From Bolinopsis microptera (taxonomy: Eukaryota > Ctenophora > Tentaculata > Lobata > Bolinopsidae), in the NCBI RefSeq assembly GCF_026151205.1, contig NC_087077.1, positions 15,414,983 through 15,478,982 on the forward strand: 64,000 nt of DNA, in the 5' to 3' direction. A program made the position numbers and the translations under genes. Under the pieces are notes generated by a model. The model was given only the letters and a program-made list of their open reading frames with translations, was not told the DNA's origin and ran no database searches. How positions within the stretch are numbered: the first letter of the stretch is position 1; every line of letters starts with the position of its first letter. Positions 30,240-39,504 of this stretch are shown here, one piece after another.

Positions 30240-32270
30240 TAAACAAGAATAAAGTACTTACTTGTACTTGATTAGGTCTCCTCAATCATTCGAGTGGCCT
30301 GCACCAATGAACTCCCGTTTGTGACGTATCATCTCCCTCCAAAGTTTGCGGTCACTAGCCATCTCGCTCGCTCCTTCTAGGTCTATGTCAGTGTTTCCTG
30401 CAAACGATGCAGCATCTTCCAGCAAACATTTCCTCCAGTTCTTTCTTGGACGGCCCCTAGATCTTCTCCCATGGGCAGGGGTCCAGTTAAGCAGGTACTT
30501 AGGAAGCCTAGTGTCTGGCATTCTGGTGACATGGCCAAACCAACGCAGGCGGTTTGCTCCTATGTACGTCTCTACTGGATTTATCTTTGCACGCTCCAGC
30601 ACTTCAGTGTTTCTAACCCGATCGAGCCATCTTATCCTAAGTATTCTCCTCAAGCAGCGCTGATGGAACACCTCAAAGCGATGTAGCTGCTTTTTGGTTG
30701 TGTTCCAAACCTCACTACCATATAACAATATTGTCAAAACCGCTGCCTTATAAATCCTGATCTTTGTATAAGACTGGATGTTGCGGTTTTTCCATATATT
30801 ACTCAGTTGATTGAAGGCTCCGGAAGCTTTCTGAATCCTAGCTGACAGCTCACGGTCGATAGTACCGTCGCTGGAAATAATTGTACCTAAGTACGTAAAG
30901 TCACTAACTTGCTGCACTGGCGTGTCTTCAACAGTGATGTTCACTGTGGCTTCTTTCGTGTATGGCCGTTGAGAGGTTGCTTTACCAATGACCATAGCCT
31001 CAGTCTTTTTACCATTGATTCTAAGACCTCCCTGAGCACCATACATACACAAAAGGTCTGTTGTTTCTTGAAGACCTTCCTCGCTGTTATCCAGTACAGC
31101 CATGTCATCTGCATAATCTGTATCTAACACAGTGATATCATCAACAAGCGGACTGATAGATCTTTGAAGAACCGCTCCGTGGGACACCACTTTGTTGCTT
31201 TCTGTTCTCTCAGCAGCCACATTGAGGCAGACATTAAAAAGTGGGGGACCCTGAATGTCTCCTTGGCCACTGCCTGAACTTACTTCAAACCATTCTGATA
31301 GTTCACCATTGTGTCTAACAGCACTAACAGTTCCATTAAAGAATGCCTGTATTATTCGGATGTATTTACATGGCAGGCCATAATGACTGAAAGCTTTCCA
31401 AATATAATTCCTGTCGATGGAATCAAAAGCTGCCTTGAAGTCCACAAAATTTACATACAGGGGGAGATTATATTCGATGCAGTTATGTATAATAGTGCGG
31501 AGTGAATAAATCTGATCAATGCATGATCTGTTCTTTCTAAAGCCACACTGATTGTCTCGTAGCAAACTTTCTAAACCGTCACTCATGCGTTGTAATATGA
31601 TGATTTGATACAGTTTAGATGCTGTAGATCTTAGAGTGATCCCCCTATTATTGGAGCAATGAGAGGTATCACCCTTCTTTGGTACAATTATCACGATGCC
31701 TTTCAACCAGTCGTCAGGCACTGCTTCTGAATTCCAAACTTTAGAGAACAATTTCTCCATCCTATCCACAAGACCACTTGCCCCATACTTTAACTGCTCA
31801 TTAGAGATTTCGTCAATCCCAGCACTTTTGTGGTTCTTCAATTTTTTGAGACAGTTTAAAATCTCAAGTCTTGTGGGGGGACCATCACCATCACCAAGAT
31901 AAGGAAAGCATGGAACCACTTCAAGATGGTCCAGGTCAGACATATCCGCATTCGTGGGAGGAGGGTTTAATAGCTCCGAAAAATGTTCTCCCCATCTCTC
32001 TCTCTGAGCAGAGGGATCAGCAATCAACTTCCCGGATTTGTCTCTTACAGCAGTTGATTTTCGATTCTTCTTACCGGACAGTGTTTTTATCCGTTGCCAG
32101 ACTTCCCTTTGACGGCCATGGACAGCAGCTGTTTCCAGATCTGCTGCAACCCTAAGAGCCCAATTCTCGTCGTCTTTCCTGCAGCTCTTTTTGACAAGTT
32201 TGTTGGCCCGAGAATAAAGGCAAAGGTAAATTGTCCAAGGTATGTAAACATGCTGCATTACTATTTTGTT
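30240..32270 (-). mobile_element. 5'-truncated non-LTR retrotransposon inserted within the PolB gene
   Basis: A minus-strand copy whose RT ORF is intact, with a short 3' region ending near 30240. PolB motif-A sequence and its downstream flank lie to the left, and the PolB palm exon block begins at 32310 to the right, so it interrupts one PolB copy, apparently in an intron. No clear target duplication was identified by eye. Confidence 0.7.
30282..32258 (-). CDS. Non-LTR retrotransposon reverse transcriptase (ORF2, C-terminal 658 codons)
   Basis: The ORF has the RT fingers (HKSAGIDEISNEQLKYG, NNRGITL), palm motif A (FVDFKAAFDSIDR), the GSGQGDIQGPPLFN region where most relatives have G.RQGD..SP, and the catalytic YADDMAVLDNSEEGLQETT. 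The thumb/tail includes DFTYLGTIISSDG, LLYGSEVWNTTKKQLHRFE and a C-terminal GRPRKNW plus DRKLWREMIRHKREF. Order and motifs fit an RTE-like non-LTR lineage widespread in invertebrates. The upstream apurinic endonuclease is absent (5' truncation), and the initial Met lies in the truncated boundary. The unbroken frame suggests a fairly recent insertion. Replacement of RQGD by GQGD is unusual. Confidence 0.9.
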   Translation of the reverse strand: MQHVYIPWTIYLCLYSRANKLVKKSCRKDDENWALRVAADLETAAVHGRQREVWQRIKTLSGKKNRKSTAVRDKSGKLIADPSAQRERWGEHFSELLNPPPTNADMSDLDHLEVVPCFPYLGDGDGPPTRLEILNCLKKLKNHKSAGIDEISNEQLKYGASGLVDRMEKLFSKVWNSEAVPDDWLKGIVIIVPKKGDTSHCSNNRGITLRSTASKLYQIIILQRMSDGLESLLRDNQCGFRKNRSCIDQIYSLRTIIHNCIEYNLPLYVNFVDFKAAFDSIDRNYIWKAFSHYGLPCKYIRIIQAFFNGTVSAVRHNGELSEWFEVSSGSGQGDIQGPPLFNVCLNVAAERTESNKVVSHGAVLQRSISPLVDDITVLDTDYADDMAVLDNSEEGLQETTDLLCMYGAQGGLRINGKKTEAMVIGKATSQRPYTKEATVNITVEDTPVQQVSDFTYLGTIISSDGTIDRELSARIQKASGAFNQLSNIWKNRNIQSYTKIRIYKAAVLTILLYGSEVWNTTKKQLHRFEVFHQRCLRRILRIRWLDRVRNTEVLERAKINPVETYIGANRLRWFGHVTRMPDTRLPKYLLNWTPAHGRRSRGRPRKNWRKCLLEDAASFAGNTDIDLEGASEMASDRKLWREMIRHKREFIGAGHSND

Positions 32271-32309
32271 GAGATCTATACACGATCATGCAATATTAAA
32301 GCTCAGGTG

Positions 32310-32739
32310 GGGAGAGTCCAATATTTATATTGTTGTAAAACAATATAATTTTTCAATTAAAAACAATAGATTTATAATTTAATAGTAATACTAATACAAG
32401 TTAAAACGTTAAATATCATTCATCCCAGCAAACTGACCGTCCAACTGAGATTGGCAGCAGATCTCTCAGAGGTTCTAAGATCGGGAACCTTAGACCTAAC
32501 TACAAGCAGTAAAAAAATCAAGGAGAGAAGGAGGTACAACCACGCAATCGTCACGATGCACTTAGCTAAGAAGACAACCTCGAATAAGGGACTTTTGGAA
32601 GCAATAATATAAGGAACTTTGGAAGCCCAAAACAGGAGATTTTTCATTTTTAACCGTTGCATATTTACAACCAACAATTTAAAATTATTTGTGTTGTCAA
32701 TAGAAATATCAAATAGGTATTTATTCATTTATTTTATAG
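32310..32739 (+). repeat. Dispersed block preceding the PolB palm exon, copy 4
   Basis: Matches 25940-26539 with small indels, including the tatattgt hairpin and the pyrimidine-rich acceptor at 32738-32739. Confidence 0.8.
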
Positions 32740-33345
32740 AAGCAGACGCATCATTCCCTAAGGAGTTGCATGACTATTGTATGACTATACACCACTCAAC
32801 GGGCAAAAGAACTGCAACGGGCAAAGGAAGTTTTAAAAACTGATGAAGTAATGTATAAGAGAACACTCTTTCTGATCGTCTTTATGAATTGTTGTATTAC
32901 CAAAACGAGTTCGTTAATGTTCTCCTTGGTCATTTCAAAGAACTGCGGTTTGGTGCCGAAAAAGCTTCGAAACTGAGTCAGGTGAAGCACCAAATTTGTA
33001 TCCCATGAAGAGCTACAGGCTTTACATACGAGCATACGAGCATTTCCTCGACATTTCCTCAATCAAACGATGCGCAACATATGCTGCAAACATCATGATC
33101 AAAGTGCAACTTTGAGCGCTTCGTGATATTTGACGAAGAGATGGTCGGACTGGAATTAGCCAGAACTGAAGTTGTGCTGGATAAACCCATTTATCTGGGA
33201 GCCACATTTTGGAACTGGCTAAAGTTAAAATGTATCAGTTTTGGTAGGACGTGTTGACGCGTGTTCAAAAAGAAATACCCCGACGTGCAGCTGTGCTTCG
33301 CCAGTGAAAACGATGTGATCCCCAATTGAGTTCTAACGGATCACC
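32740..33345 (+). pseudogene. PolB palm exon, copy 2 (continuation of the 28.0-30.0 kb copy)
   Basis: Begins EADASFPKELHDY, then is rearranged. Other frames read FGAEKASKLSQVKH, ERFVIFDEEMVGLELARTEV and LDKPIYLGA, then FKKKYPDVQLCFA at about 33250-33305. It is less deleted than the 26.5-kb copy in its middle but carries several frameshifts, and the DTDS exon does not follow. Taken with 28.0-30.0 kb it is the second part of one PolB gene split by the non-LTR insertion. Confidence 0.7.
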
Positions 33346-33409
33346 GCAATCGTTAGGATTTGACGTGACACCATGCATGATAGATTAGATCAAATAACCA
33401 TGGGTATAA

Positions 33410-33904
33410 CGAGCCCCAAACAGACCTATCCCCACCACCAATCACCGACTTAGAACCTCTTCTACTTCAAGACCTACCCCACCCCCTCCTCCTCCCGCTG
33501 TTCCAGGACTAGCTCCTCGTACCGCTGCTGCTCCTCAACCGCCTCAACCTCCAGCTCCTCAACCTCCAGCTCCTCAACCTCCAGCTCCTCAACCTCCAGC
33601 TCCTCAACCTCCAGCTCCTCAACCTCCAGCTCCTCAACCTCCAGCTCCTCAACCTCTGGAGCAGATACACATTTCTCGGAGTCACTTCTCAAGAAAGCGA
33701 TGTATCGCTGAAGCGGCAAAAGTTGACCTACCAGGTGTCCAACACGCACTGCTGCAACTACGAGACGTCAGACTTCCTAGTGTTTACACCTTCGCAAACG
33801 AGATCTGCAACCGTAATCTTGCCACTCTTAGGACCCTTTGTACCCAAGGCGTCGTCCTAGCGCCCAAAAACAATTACACTGCTCCTCCACCACGAAGAAA
33901 TTGA
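33410..33904 (+). CDS. HTH-family protein with Pro-rich repeats (lacks most of the HTH)
   Basis: A continuous 165-codon frame follows a stop at 33407 and has no Met. It starts Thr/Pro-rich, passes through about eight PQPPA repeats, then reads SRKRCIAEAAKVDLPGVQHA, EICNRNLATLRTL and LAPKNNYTAPPPRRN. The C-terminal half is clearly homologous to the ORF at 43230-43600 (GRKRCIAEAARIDLPSL, DICNRNQTALRTL). In that relative a helix-turn-helix-like segment precedes this region; here the Pro repeat stands in its place. No known function. A CCGGCTA-rich repeat array follows after about 125 bp. The opposite-strand 'ELEVE' frame is a shadow. Confidence 0.55.
   Translation, partial: RAPNRPIPTTNHRLRTSSTSRPTPPPPPPAVPGLAPRTAAAPQPPQPPAPQPPAPQPPAPQPPAPQPPAPQPPAPQPPAPQPLEQIHISRSHFSRKRCIAEAAKVDLPGVQHALLQLRDVRLPSVYTFANEICNRNLATLRTLCTQGVVLAPKNNYTAPPPRRN
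33538..33656. repeat. 15-bp minisatellite coding PQPPA, about 8 copies
   Basis: cctcaacctccagct is repeated in register with the reading frame of the 33410-33904 ORF, so the expansion preserves coding. Confidence 0.95.
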
Positions 33905-34029
33905 ATGTAATCAGTTTTCAGTATTTTTTTATTTTTCATAAAAATGTTGTAATCGATTTTGGAACTTACTTTCAAATAACGTGTTTCAAATAACTTGTTT
34001 CAAATAATTTGTTTATTTGGCAATAATGA

Positions 34030-35155
34030 ATTATAGCCGGTCTGATTTAGAGTCGCCTAGAGCAGGTTAGTACTAGCCGGTTAGTAGCCGGTTAGTAGCC
34101 GGTTAGTAGCCACTTGGTGGGTACTAGCTGGTTAGTAGCCGGTTAGTAGCCGGCTACTAACCAGCTAGTACCCACCAGCCGGCTAGTGACCGCTTTTCAA
34201 GTGTCGGCTAGTAGCCGGTTTGGAACTAGAAGGTCCGCTTTAGAGCCGGCTAGTGACCGGTTAGTAGCCACTTGGTGGTTACTAGCCGGTTAGTAGCCGG
34301 TTAGCAGCCGGTTAGTAGCCGGCTAGTGACCGCTTTTCAAGTGTCGGCTAGTAGCCGGTTTGGAACTAGAAGGTCCGCTTTAGAGCCGGCTAGTGACCGG
34401 TTAGTAGCCACTTGGTGGTTACTAGCCGGTTAGTAGCCGGTTAGTAGCCGGCTAGTGACCGCTTTTCAAGTGTCGGCTAGTAGCCGGTTTGGAACTAGAA
34501 GGTCCGCTTTAGAGCCGGCTAGTGACCGGTTAGTAGCCACTTGGTGGTTACTAGCCGGTTAGTAGCCGGTTAGCAGCCGGTTAGTAGCCGGCTAGTGACC
34601 GCTTTCTAAGTGCCGGCTAGTAGCCGGTTTGGAACCGGCTACTAGTAGGTCTGCTTTAGAGCTCGGCTAATAGCCGGCTAGTGACCGCTTAGTAGCCGGT
34701 TAGTAGCCACTTTGTGGTCACTAGCCGGTTAGTAGCCGGTTAGTAGCCGGTTAGTAGCCGGCTAGCGACCGCTTTTCGAGTGTCGGCTAGTAGGTCCGCT
34801 TAAGAGCCGGCTAGTGACCGGTTAGTAGCCGGTTAGTAGCCACTTGGTGGTTACTAGCCGGTTAGTAGCCGGTTAGTAGCCGGTTAGTAGCCGGCTAGTG
34901 ACCGCTTTCTAAGTGCCGGCTAGTAGCCGGTTTGGAACCGGCTACTAGTAGGTCTGCTTTAGAGCTCGGCTAATAGCCGGCTAGTGACCGCTTAGTAGCC
35001 GGTTAGTAGCCACTTTGTGGTCACTAGCCGGCTAGTAGCCGGTTAGTAGCCGGCTAGTGACCACTTTTCAAGTGCCGGTTAGTAGCCGGTTGGTAATGTG
35101 AAGTTGAGGAGCTGTTATGTATTACAAAAGTGGCTACTAGCCGGCTAGTAGCCGG
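34030..35155. repeat. CCGGCTA/CCGGTTA palindromic minisatellite with ~170-bp higher-order units
   Basis: Built from 10-bp units such as ggttagtagcc, with palindromic ccggctagtagccgg and spacers 'gaccgcttttcaagtg' and 'agccacttggtggtta'. Blocks of about 170 bp recur (34190, 34320, 34450). It starts 'ttatagccggtctga', the same opening as the array after the related gene at 45277. Confidence 0.92.
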
Positions 35156-35161
35156 TGTTCA

Positions 35162-35345
35162 TATGGTACTGTGCAGGGACGTTGCATAGACGTTGCATAG
35201 ACGTTGCATAGACGTTGCATAGACTGACCGTGCAGGGAGTGTGCATAGAGTGTTCATTGTGCAGGGACGTTGCATAGACGTTGCATAGACGGTTCTTTTG
35301 TTGTTGCATGGACGTTGCATGTGCATAGACGTTGCATAGACTGTC
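35162..35345. repeat. 11-bp minisatellite (gacgttgcata)
   Basis: Several tandem gacgttgcata units interspersed with gtgcagggac and gtgcatagag variants. No coding. Confidence 0.9.
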
Positions 35346-35359
35346 CGGAGCTAAACGAC

Positions 35360-35382
35360 CAAGTTGCCTATTCGGCAACTTG
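35360..35382. other. Perfect hairpin between repeat array and promoter copy
   Basis: CAAGTTGCC, loop tattc, GGCAACTTG. It separates the 11-bp array from the second promoter copy and might be a terminator-like or element-end structure. Confidence 0.6.
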
Positions 35383-35384
35383 AA

Positions 35385-35633
35385 TATTAGTTAAGGAGTT
35401 TATAGTTGAGATTGTGCCGCGCGATACCACGTGGGTTGCCATGTGGTGTCACGTGACGCAATGCTCTTTGGTGATCGTTTGCCCCGTTACGGGCAGTTCT
35501 TCGAGTGGCTTGTTAGGTAAAGTTTATAAAATTACCGCTGCCGAATAACACTGTAACGTGGCCGGTGCGTCACTAGTATAGTTTTGATTGACTGTAATTC
35601 ACGCTTCGAAACTTCACGCTAACAGCCGACACA
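35385..35633 (+). promoter_or_regulatory. Putative promoter of the PolB-type gene (copy 3)
   Basis: Nearly identical to 28011-28265, with CACGTG at 35428-35433, a second cacgtg near 35450 and TATAAA at 35524-35530. Conservation ending at the ATG suggests a functional unit that was duplicated with the gene. Confidence 0.55.
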
Positions 35634-35783
35634 ATGAGGGAACAAAAGTATCCACCATCAAGAACTTCATTATGTCATGCAACGAAAGTTGCGAAAGTGG
35701 CTGAGGATCAAGACATGGAAGGCTATGATGAGATGGAAATGATCTCAATGAGATATAGACGTGCAGCTGTGCTTCGCCGGTAA
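35634..35783 (+). CDS. 49-residue ORF: first exon of the PolB-type gene (copy 3), fused to a motif-C scrap
   Basis: Starts MREQKYPPSRTSLCHATKVA and KVAEDQDMEGYDEMEM, without the premature stop of copy 2. After about 40 codons it runs into a short piece of the motif-C exon (DVQLCFAG in another frame) with its 'ggtaaatacttttacacac' intron start. The real exon boundary and product are uncertain. Confidence 0.4.
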   Translation: MREQKYPPSRTSLCHATKVAKVAEDQDMEGYDEMEMISMRYRRAAVLRR

Positions 35784-36174
35784 ATACTTTTACACACTTG
35801 TTGCTAATGTTAATTATAACATCAGTTAATATTGGTACGAGAGAGAAATTGTATTACTTTATAACCAAACTTCTTATTCTGTTGTTATATCTGTGTTTCA
35901 TTTCTAGTAATAACTTAATAACTAAGTAGTATCTTAAAACTTAGAGACGGTAACATGTTCTTCCGAGTGTAATGCCACCTGTCAGGAGTCCTCTCTAGAA
36001 TAACAGATCTAGTGGACCCTGTATCTGTCAACAAGACCTGCGACCTCCTGGGAACAACAGCATAAAACTTTTACGATAAGATAAAGTTATCAGAACTGCA
36101 GCACCTTGATCCCAGACGGCTACAGTCCCTGAACAATGTGCAATTACACTCTCAGCTCTCAATTATTATAATTA

Positions 36175-36270
36175 GAAGATTGACAGCAATTCTCCCTTTA
36201 ATTTGATTTTGAATGAGATATCTTGTCAGATACAACCCCTAGCGGAAAGCAGTTGGATGGAACTTCCAAA
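36175..36270 (+). pseudogene. Partial PolB N-terminal-type exon, extra copy
   Basis: Same sequence as 28785-28885 and 37320-37415 (attgacagc..., gcggaaagcagttggatgga), then breaks off into unrelated sequence at 36268. Confidence 0.7.
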
Positions 36271-36272
36271 AA

Positions 36273-36539
36273 ATGCGCGGACCTTCACCGAAAACAGTAG
36301 ACTCAATGATACAGACCTCAGCGTCTGTTGAGGTGCAAACAGACTTATTAGCTTATAGAGGAAACATGGTATCATTCACGAATGATAACATTCCAGGGCC
36401 GGTCAAGTTACCTCAAAACTTCACCCTTAATCTGGAGCACATCGTTACACAAGCGGTAAAGATGGCTGGAAGGAGAGAGTACCTGCAGCTGGGCACAAGA
36501 TTCGTGACCTTGCTGGGACAAGGATTCAACGCCATCTAA
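36273..36539 (+). CDS. Unrecognised 88-residue ORF
   Basis: Encodes MRGPSPKTVDSMIQTSASVE, VSFTNDNIPGPVKLPQNFTL and VTQAVKMAGRREYLQLGTRF. Composition is protein-like and the frame is free of stops, but the start may be artificial because the preceding bases belong to the PolB-type repeat. A second frame (36572-36865) continues with plausible helical sequence. No family recognised. Confidence 0.35.
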   Translation: MRGPSPKTVDSMIQTSASVEVQTDLLAYRGNMVSFTNDNIPGPVKLPQNFTLNLEHIVTQAVKMAGRREYLQLGTRFVTLLGQGFNAI

Positions 36540-37039
36540 AGTTACCCCAGTCCAGTCCTTCTACTAGGAGAGTGTTGCAGTTGCTACTGCTTAGACGTGA
36601 CCAACACCCTAGGCTGCCTATTAACGGGATACTGACTTTAGTAGCTGAGGAACTCGTTACCGTCTTTGCTGAATCAGACTTTTTGATATCTTTGAACAGC
36701 AAAGCTAACATATTCAAGTATGTAGTTTCAGTTTCCCTTGTAAATATTGTTGGTCATCGTGGCTTTTGTAAACTACGTATTATAATGGAACCTTCCACCG
36801 ACATTTTTTTAAATTACGGGGCGAATTCGACCTTGTTAAGATGGAGGTTACGAGTATCAATTTAAACAGGGGTATATTAAGTCCCCGCCTGCAATAGATG
36901 CAGAATCGAGGGTAAGTTAATATGATTTTGATATTATCTTTTCCTTTTATTATGCGGATATAAAATTACTACAGTTAAGTAATAATTATCATAGGGAAGA
37001 TAGTATTTTAATTTTTATTTATTTGATGTTGCATCATGC

Positions 37040-37261
37040 ATGATGATACTACCGGAGACGAAAGAAGACTTTAGTTCCATTTTATGCAGTACTTTCAAGG
37101 AACCTGAACCAGTTGTGAAAGTTGCTGAGGATCAGGATAAAGGCTTTGTTGAGTTGGAAAAGCACTTTCACTTCGGATTCAGAAAGAATTGATAGACTAA
37201 TCAGAGATGGAAGCGGATTGGCTGTGATTGATGTGCACAGTGTTTCTGTCAAAATGACCTA
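37040..37261 (+). pseudogene. 5' exon of the PolB-type gene, copy 3
   Basis: Nearly identical to 28506-28730, including the early stops after FGFR and the donor GTAAGA at 37262. A 'gaaagaattgatag' difference and loss of 'tatgg' show independent decay. Confidence 0.5.
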
Positions 37262-37319
37262 GTAAGAATAAAATTTGTTATTTTTTTGGCTCTCTTATTT
37301 AGGTTAGATAATTATTATA

Positions 37320-37615
37320 ATTAGAAGATTGACAGCACTTCTCCCTTTAATTTGATTTTGAATGAGATATCTCATCACATACAACCTCTAGCGGAAAGCA
37401 GTTGGATGGAACTTCCTGCAGCAATCGCTCATAAGACACACTCGCTTCTCAAAATTAGGAATATGTCTGGAGTGGAACCTCGTCGCAACATTGGAAGTCA
37501 TGCTTGGTTTGGGAAAGATTAAGAAATTCAACCGTTCCAGACCAGATTACTACAGGAAGCATTCATTGAAACTGGTCATGACAAGTGTCAGTTTCCCTAC
37601 GCCTATCACACAGGT
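37320..37615 (+). pseudogene. PolB N-terminal-type exon, copy 3
   Basis: Parallel to 28785-29090, with the same frames and no insertion between it and the following PolB segment. Confidence 0.4.
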
Positions 37616-37683
37616 TAGAATTATAATCAGCGTATTTAAGATATTTGTATATTAGTTATCAGTTTTAAAAATCTAATCATTCA

Positions 37684-38527
37684 TGACCAAGAAGTTCAGA
37701 TTCATTGATTCATATGCTCATCTTAACTCATCATTGGAGAAACTTGTAGCTAATCTCCGTTTGTCAGGCCCAGGAGCCTAATTCGAACCAGTCCAACGAT
37801 TCCTTCGACTAAAGTATGGTGTAGTGGATCCTGTTAAGCTGGAGCTCCTCCTACGTAAAGGAGTGTATCCCTATTCGCATATTACATCCTTCGAAGTCTT
37901 TGAGGAGACGGAATTACCACCCATCGCTGCCTTCTATAACGACCTCGCCAATTAAAACTTAAAAGAGGCCTGTACAGAGGAGGACTACAACGATCGGAAC
38001 AGAAAAACAACATTAGTTACAGATGTAACCTATACCACGCGAGGAATGGAAGTTGTCCTGCTACCGTTACTACTTCACGCACAGAAAGTCTGGAAGGAGT
38101 TCGATCTGAAGAGTCTCAATGAAATGGTTCACCTCTACATTTCCTCTGACGTTGTTCTCCTGGATTCGGTGCTGCATCAGTATATGACAGAGTGTTTAAC
38201 AACATATAATCTAGATCCTGTTCATTACTATACCGCTACAGGTTTTACATGGGATGCAGGCTTTAAATATATTTAAGTTGAATTAGTATTATTTAGTGAT
38301 CCTGATATGTATACTTTCATTGAGCAGGCTATTCGAGGAGGTATATTAAGCACAATCACGCATCGGTATGCAAAGGCGAATAACCATAATCTCCCAGATT
38401 ATAATCCTGAACTGCCTGAAAGCTACCTCGGATAAATTGATGCAAACAACCTCTACGGATTGGCAAAGTGTTAGAAACTTCCTACATCGGATGGAAATAA
38501 TTTTAATCTCAATGAGATGATATAGCT
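37684..38527 (+). pseudogene. Polinton-type PolB, exonuclease end to motif A (copy 3)
   Basis: About 95% similar by eye to 29162-29996: KKFRFIDSYAHLNSSLEKL, LLLRKGVYPYSHITSFEVFE, ELPPIAAFYNDLAN, SSDVVLLDSVLHQYMTECL, then decay. A stop follows GFKYI at about 38276 and motif A is damaged by a TAA within the tyrosine/isoleucine region at about 38435. The palm exon never follows; an F-box/LRR-like gene starts instead. Confidence 0.85.
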
Positions 38528-38624
38528 ATAAAAACAATAATGTAATTTAATAATTTATCCGTTTTTTATTCGTTCGCAGTATAATAATATAATGTGACCT
38601 CTGATTGGGCTTTTTAGATTTTCA

Positions 38625-39043
38625 TTTACCGATATCCCGTTTATTCACAACTTTGAATCCTTTCCAAACATGGTTACCAGCTACGATATCCTCTATCATA
38701 TGCTCGACTACTTTACTTATGTAACGACCAACTTCTACCTCTTCTGGGGCTTAACAGCCTATGGAGGCAAATGGCGATGGATCGGGTCACGGTGTTGAAG
38801 ATTACGAGCAACAACTTACGCGAAACGTTGCTGTTGGTGACAAACTGCCCCAAACTATCGACTTTGGAGGTGATATTTACAGGCGGTGAAGAAAGACAGA
38901 GTCTGAACAGCTTCATTAAGCTCCCATCAACTCTGACAGAGCTGCGGTGCACCGGCCCTGTGCTGGAATGGTGGTTGGCTTCAGTCAGTAAACGGCTGCC
39001 AAACCTGGCATCCGTGGTGTTATGTGACAACACGCATCTTTGA
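38625..39043 (+). pseudogene. F-box/LRR-like gene, frameshifted
   Basis: FTDIPFIHNFESF, then SYDILYHMLDYFTYVTTNFY in one frame and LNSLWRQMAMDRVTVLKITS in the next. Then TNCPKLSTLEVIFTGGEERQ, STLTELRCTGP and KRLPNLASVVLCDN. The first 50 residues fit the F-box pattern (short helices ending in L..vN.lWRqm); the rest fits leucine-rich repeats. One frameshift splits the F-box. Compared with 24953 it keeps the N-terminus but loses the last repeat. It directly follows PolB copy 3. Confidence 0.45.
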
Positions 39044-39338
39044 GGGCAAGGCAAGGGTTCTCAACGTGATATCCGGGGATAGAAGCTACGAGCTCGAGTT
39101 CGATGTTCGCGGATGGCGGTATAGAGCCAGCATCAAAAAGAAGCGCCCACACATCGAGTGGGTGATATACGCCCTACAACGCGATTTGCTCACTGGAGCA
39201 AAAGTTATGCTCGCAGCAACTCTGCGGCATGACCTAGAATACAGTCCTGGAGTTTTTAAGATAGTTGTTTGGCGGATTGCCTTGCGCAGAGACACAACAT
39301 TTCGTTTTACAAATAATATTTTCAGATGGACTTGTTAA
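39024..39338 (+). CDS. Unrecognised ORF, member 1 of a tandem pair
   Basis: From about 39030 the frame encodes GKARVLNVISGDRSYELEFD, VRGWRYRASIKKKRPHIEWV and LQRDLLTGAKVMLAA, ending at TGT TAA. The ATG overlaps the tail of the F-box/LRR piece and may not be the real start. The segment up to AKVML is repeated at 39505-39660. Beta-rich, basic; no known domain. The reverse-strand frames are shadows. Confidence 0.4.
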   Translation: MTTRIFEGKARVLNVISGDRSYELEFDVRGWRYRASIKKKRPHIEWVIYALQRDLLTGAKVMLAATLRHDLEYSPGVFKIVVWRIALRRDTTFRFTNNIFRWTC

Positions 39339-39504
39339 TATTTAAGTCAAGATATGTAATATGTTACTGTTAGATATATATTTAGTTTGATTTGAATAAA
39401 ATTAATGAATTTCTCACATTTAATAAATAAATTACGACAACGAAAATCATGCTATATAAAGAATAATTGTAGAAAATAATCTAGCAATGATATAATACGG
39501 ACAT

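Noticed and set aside
33474-33749. ELEVE-repeat minus-strand protein
   Set aside because: Antisense of the PQPPA-coding minisatellite; the plus frame has a homologous C-terminus.
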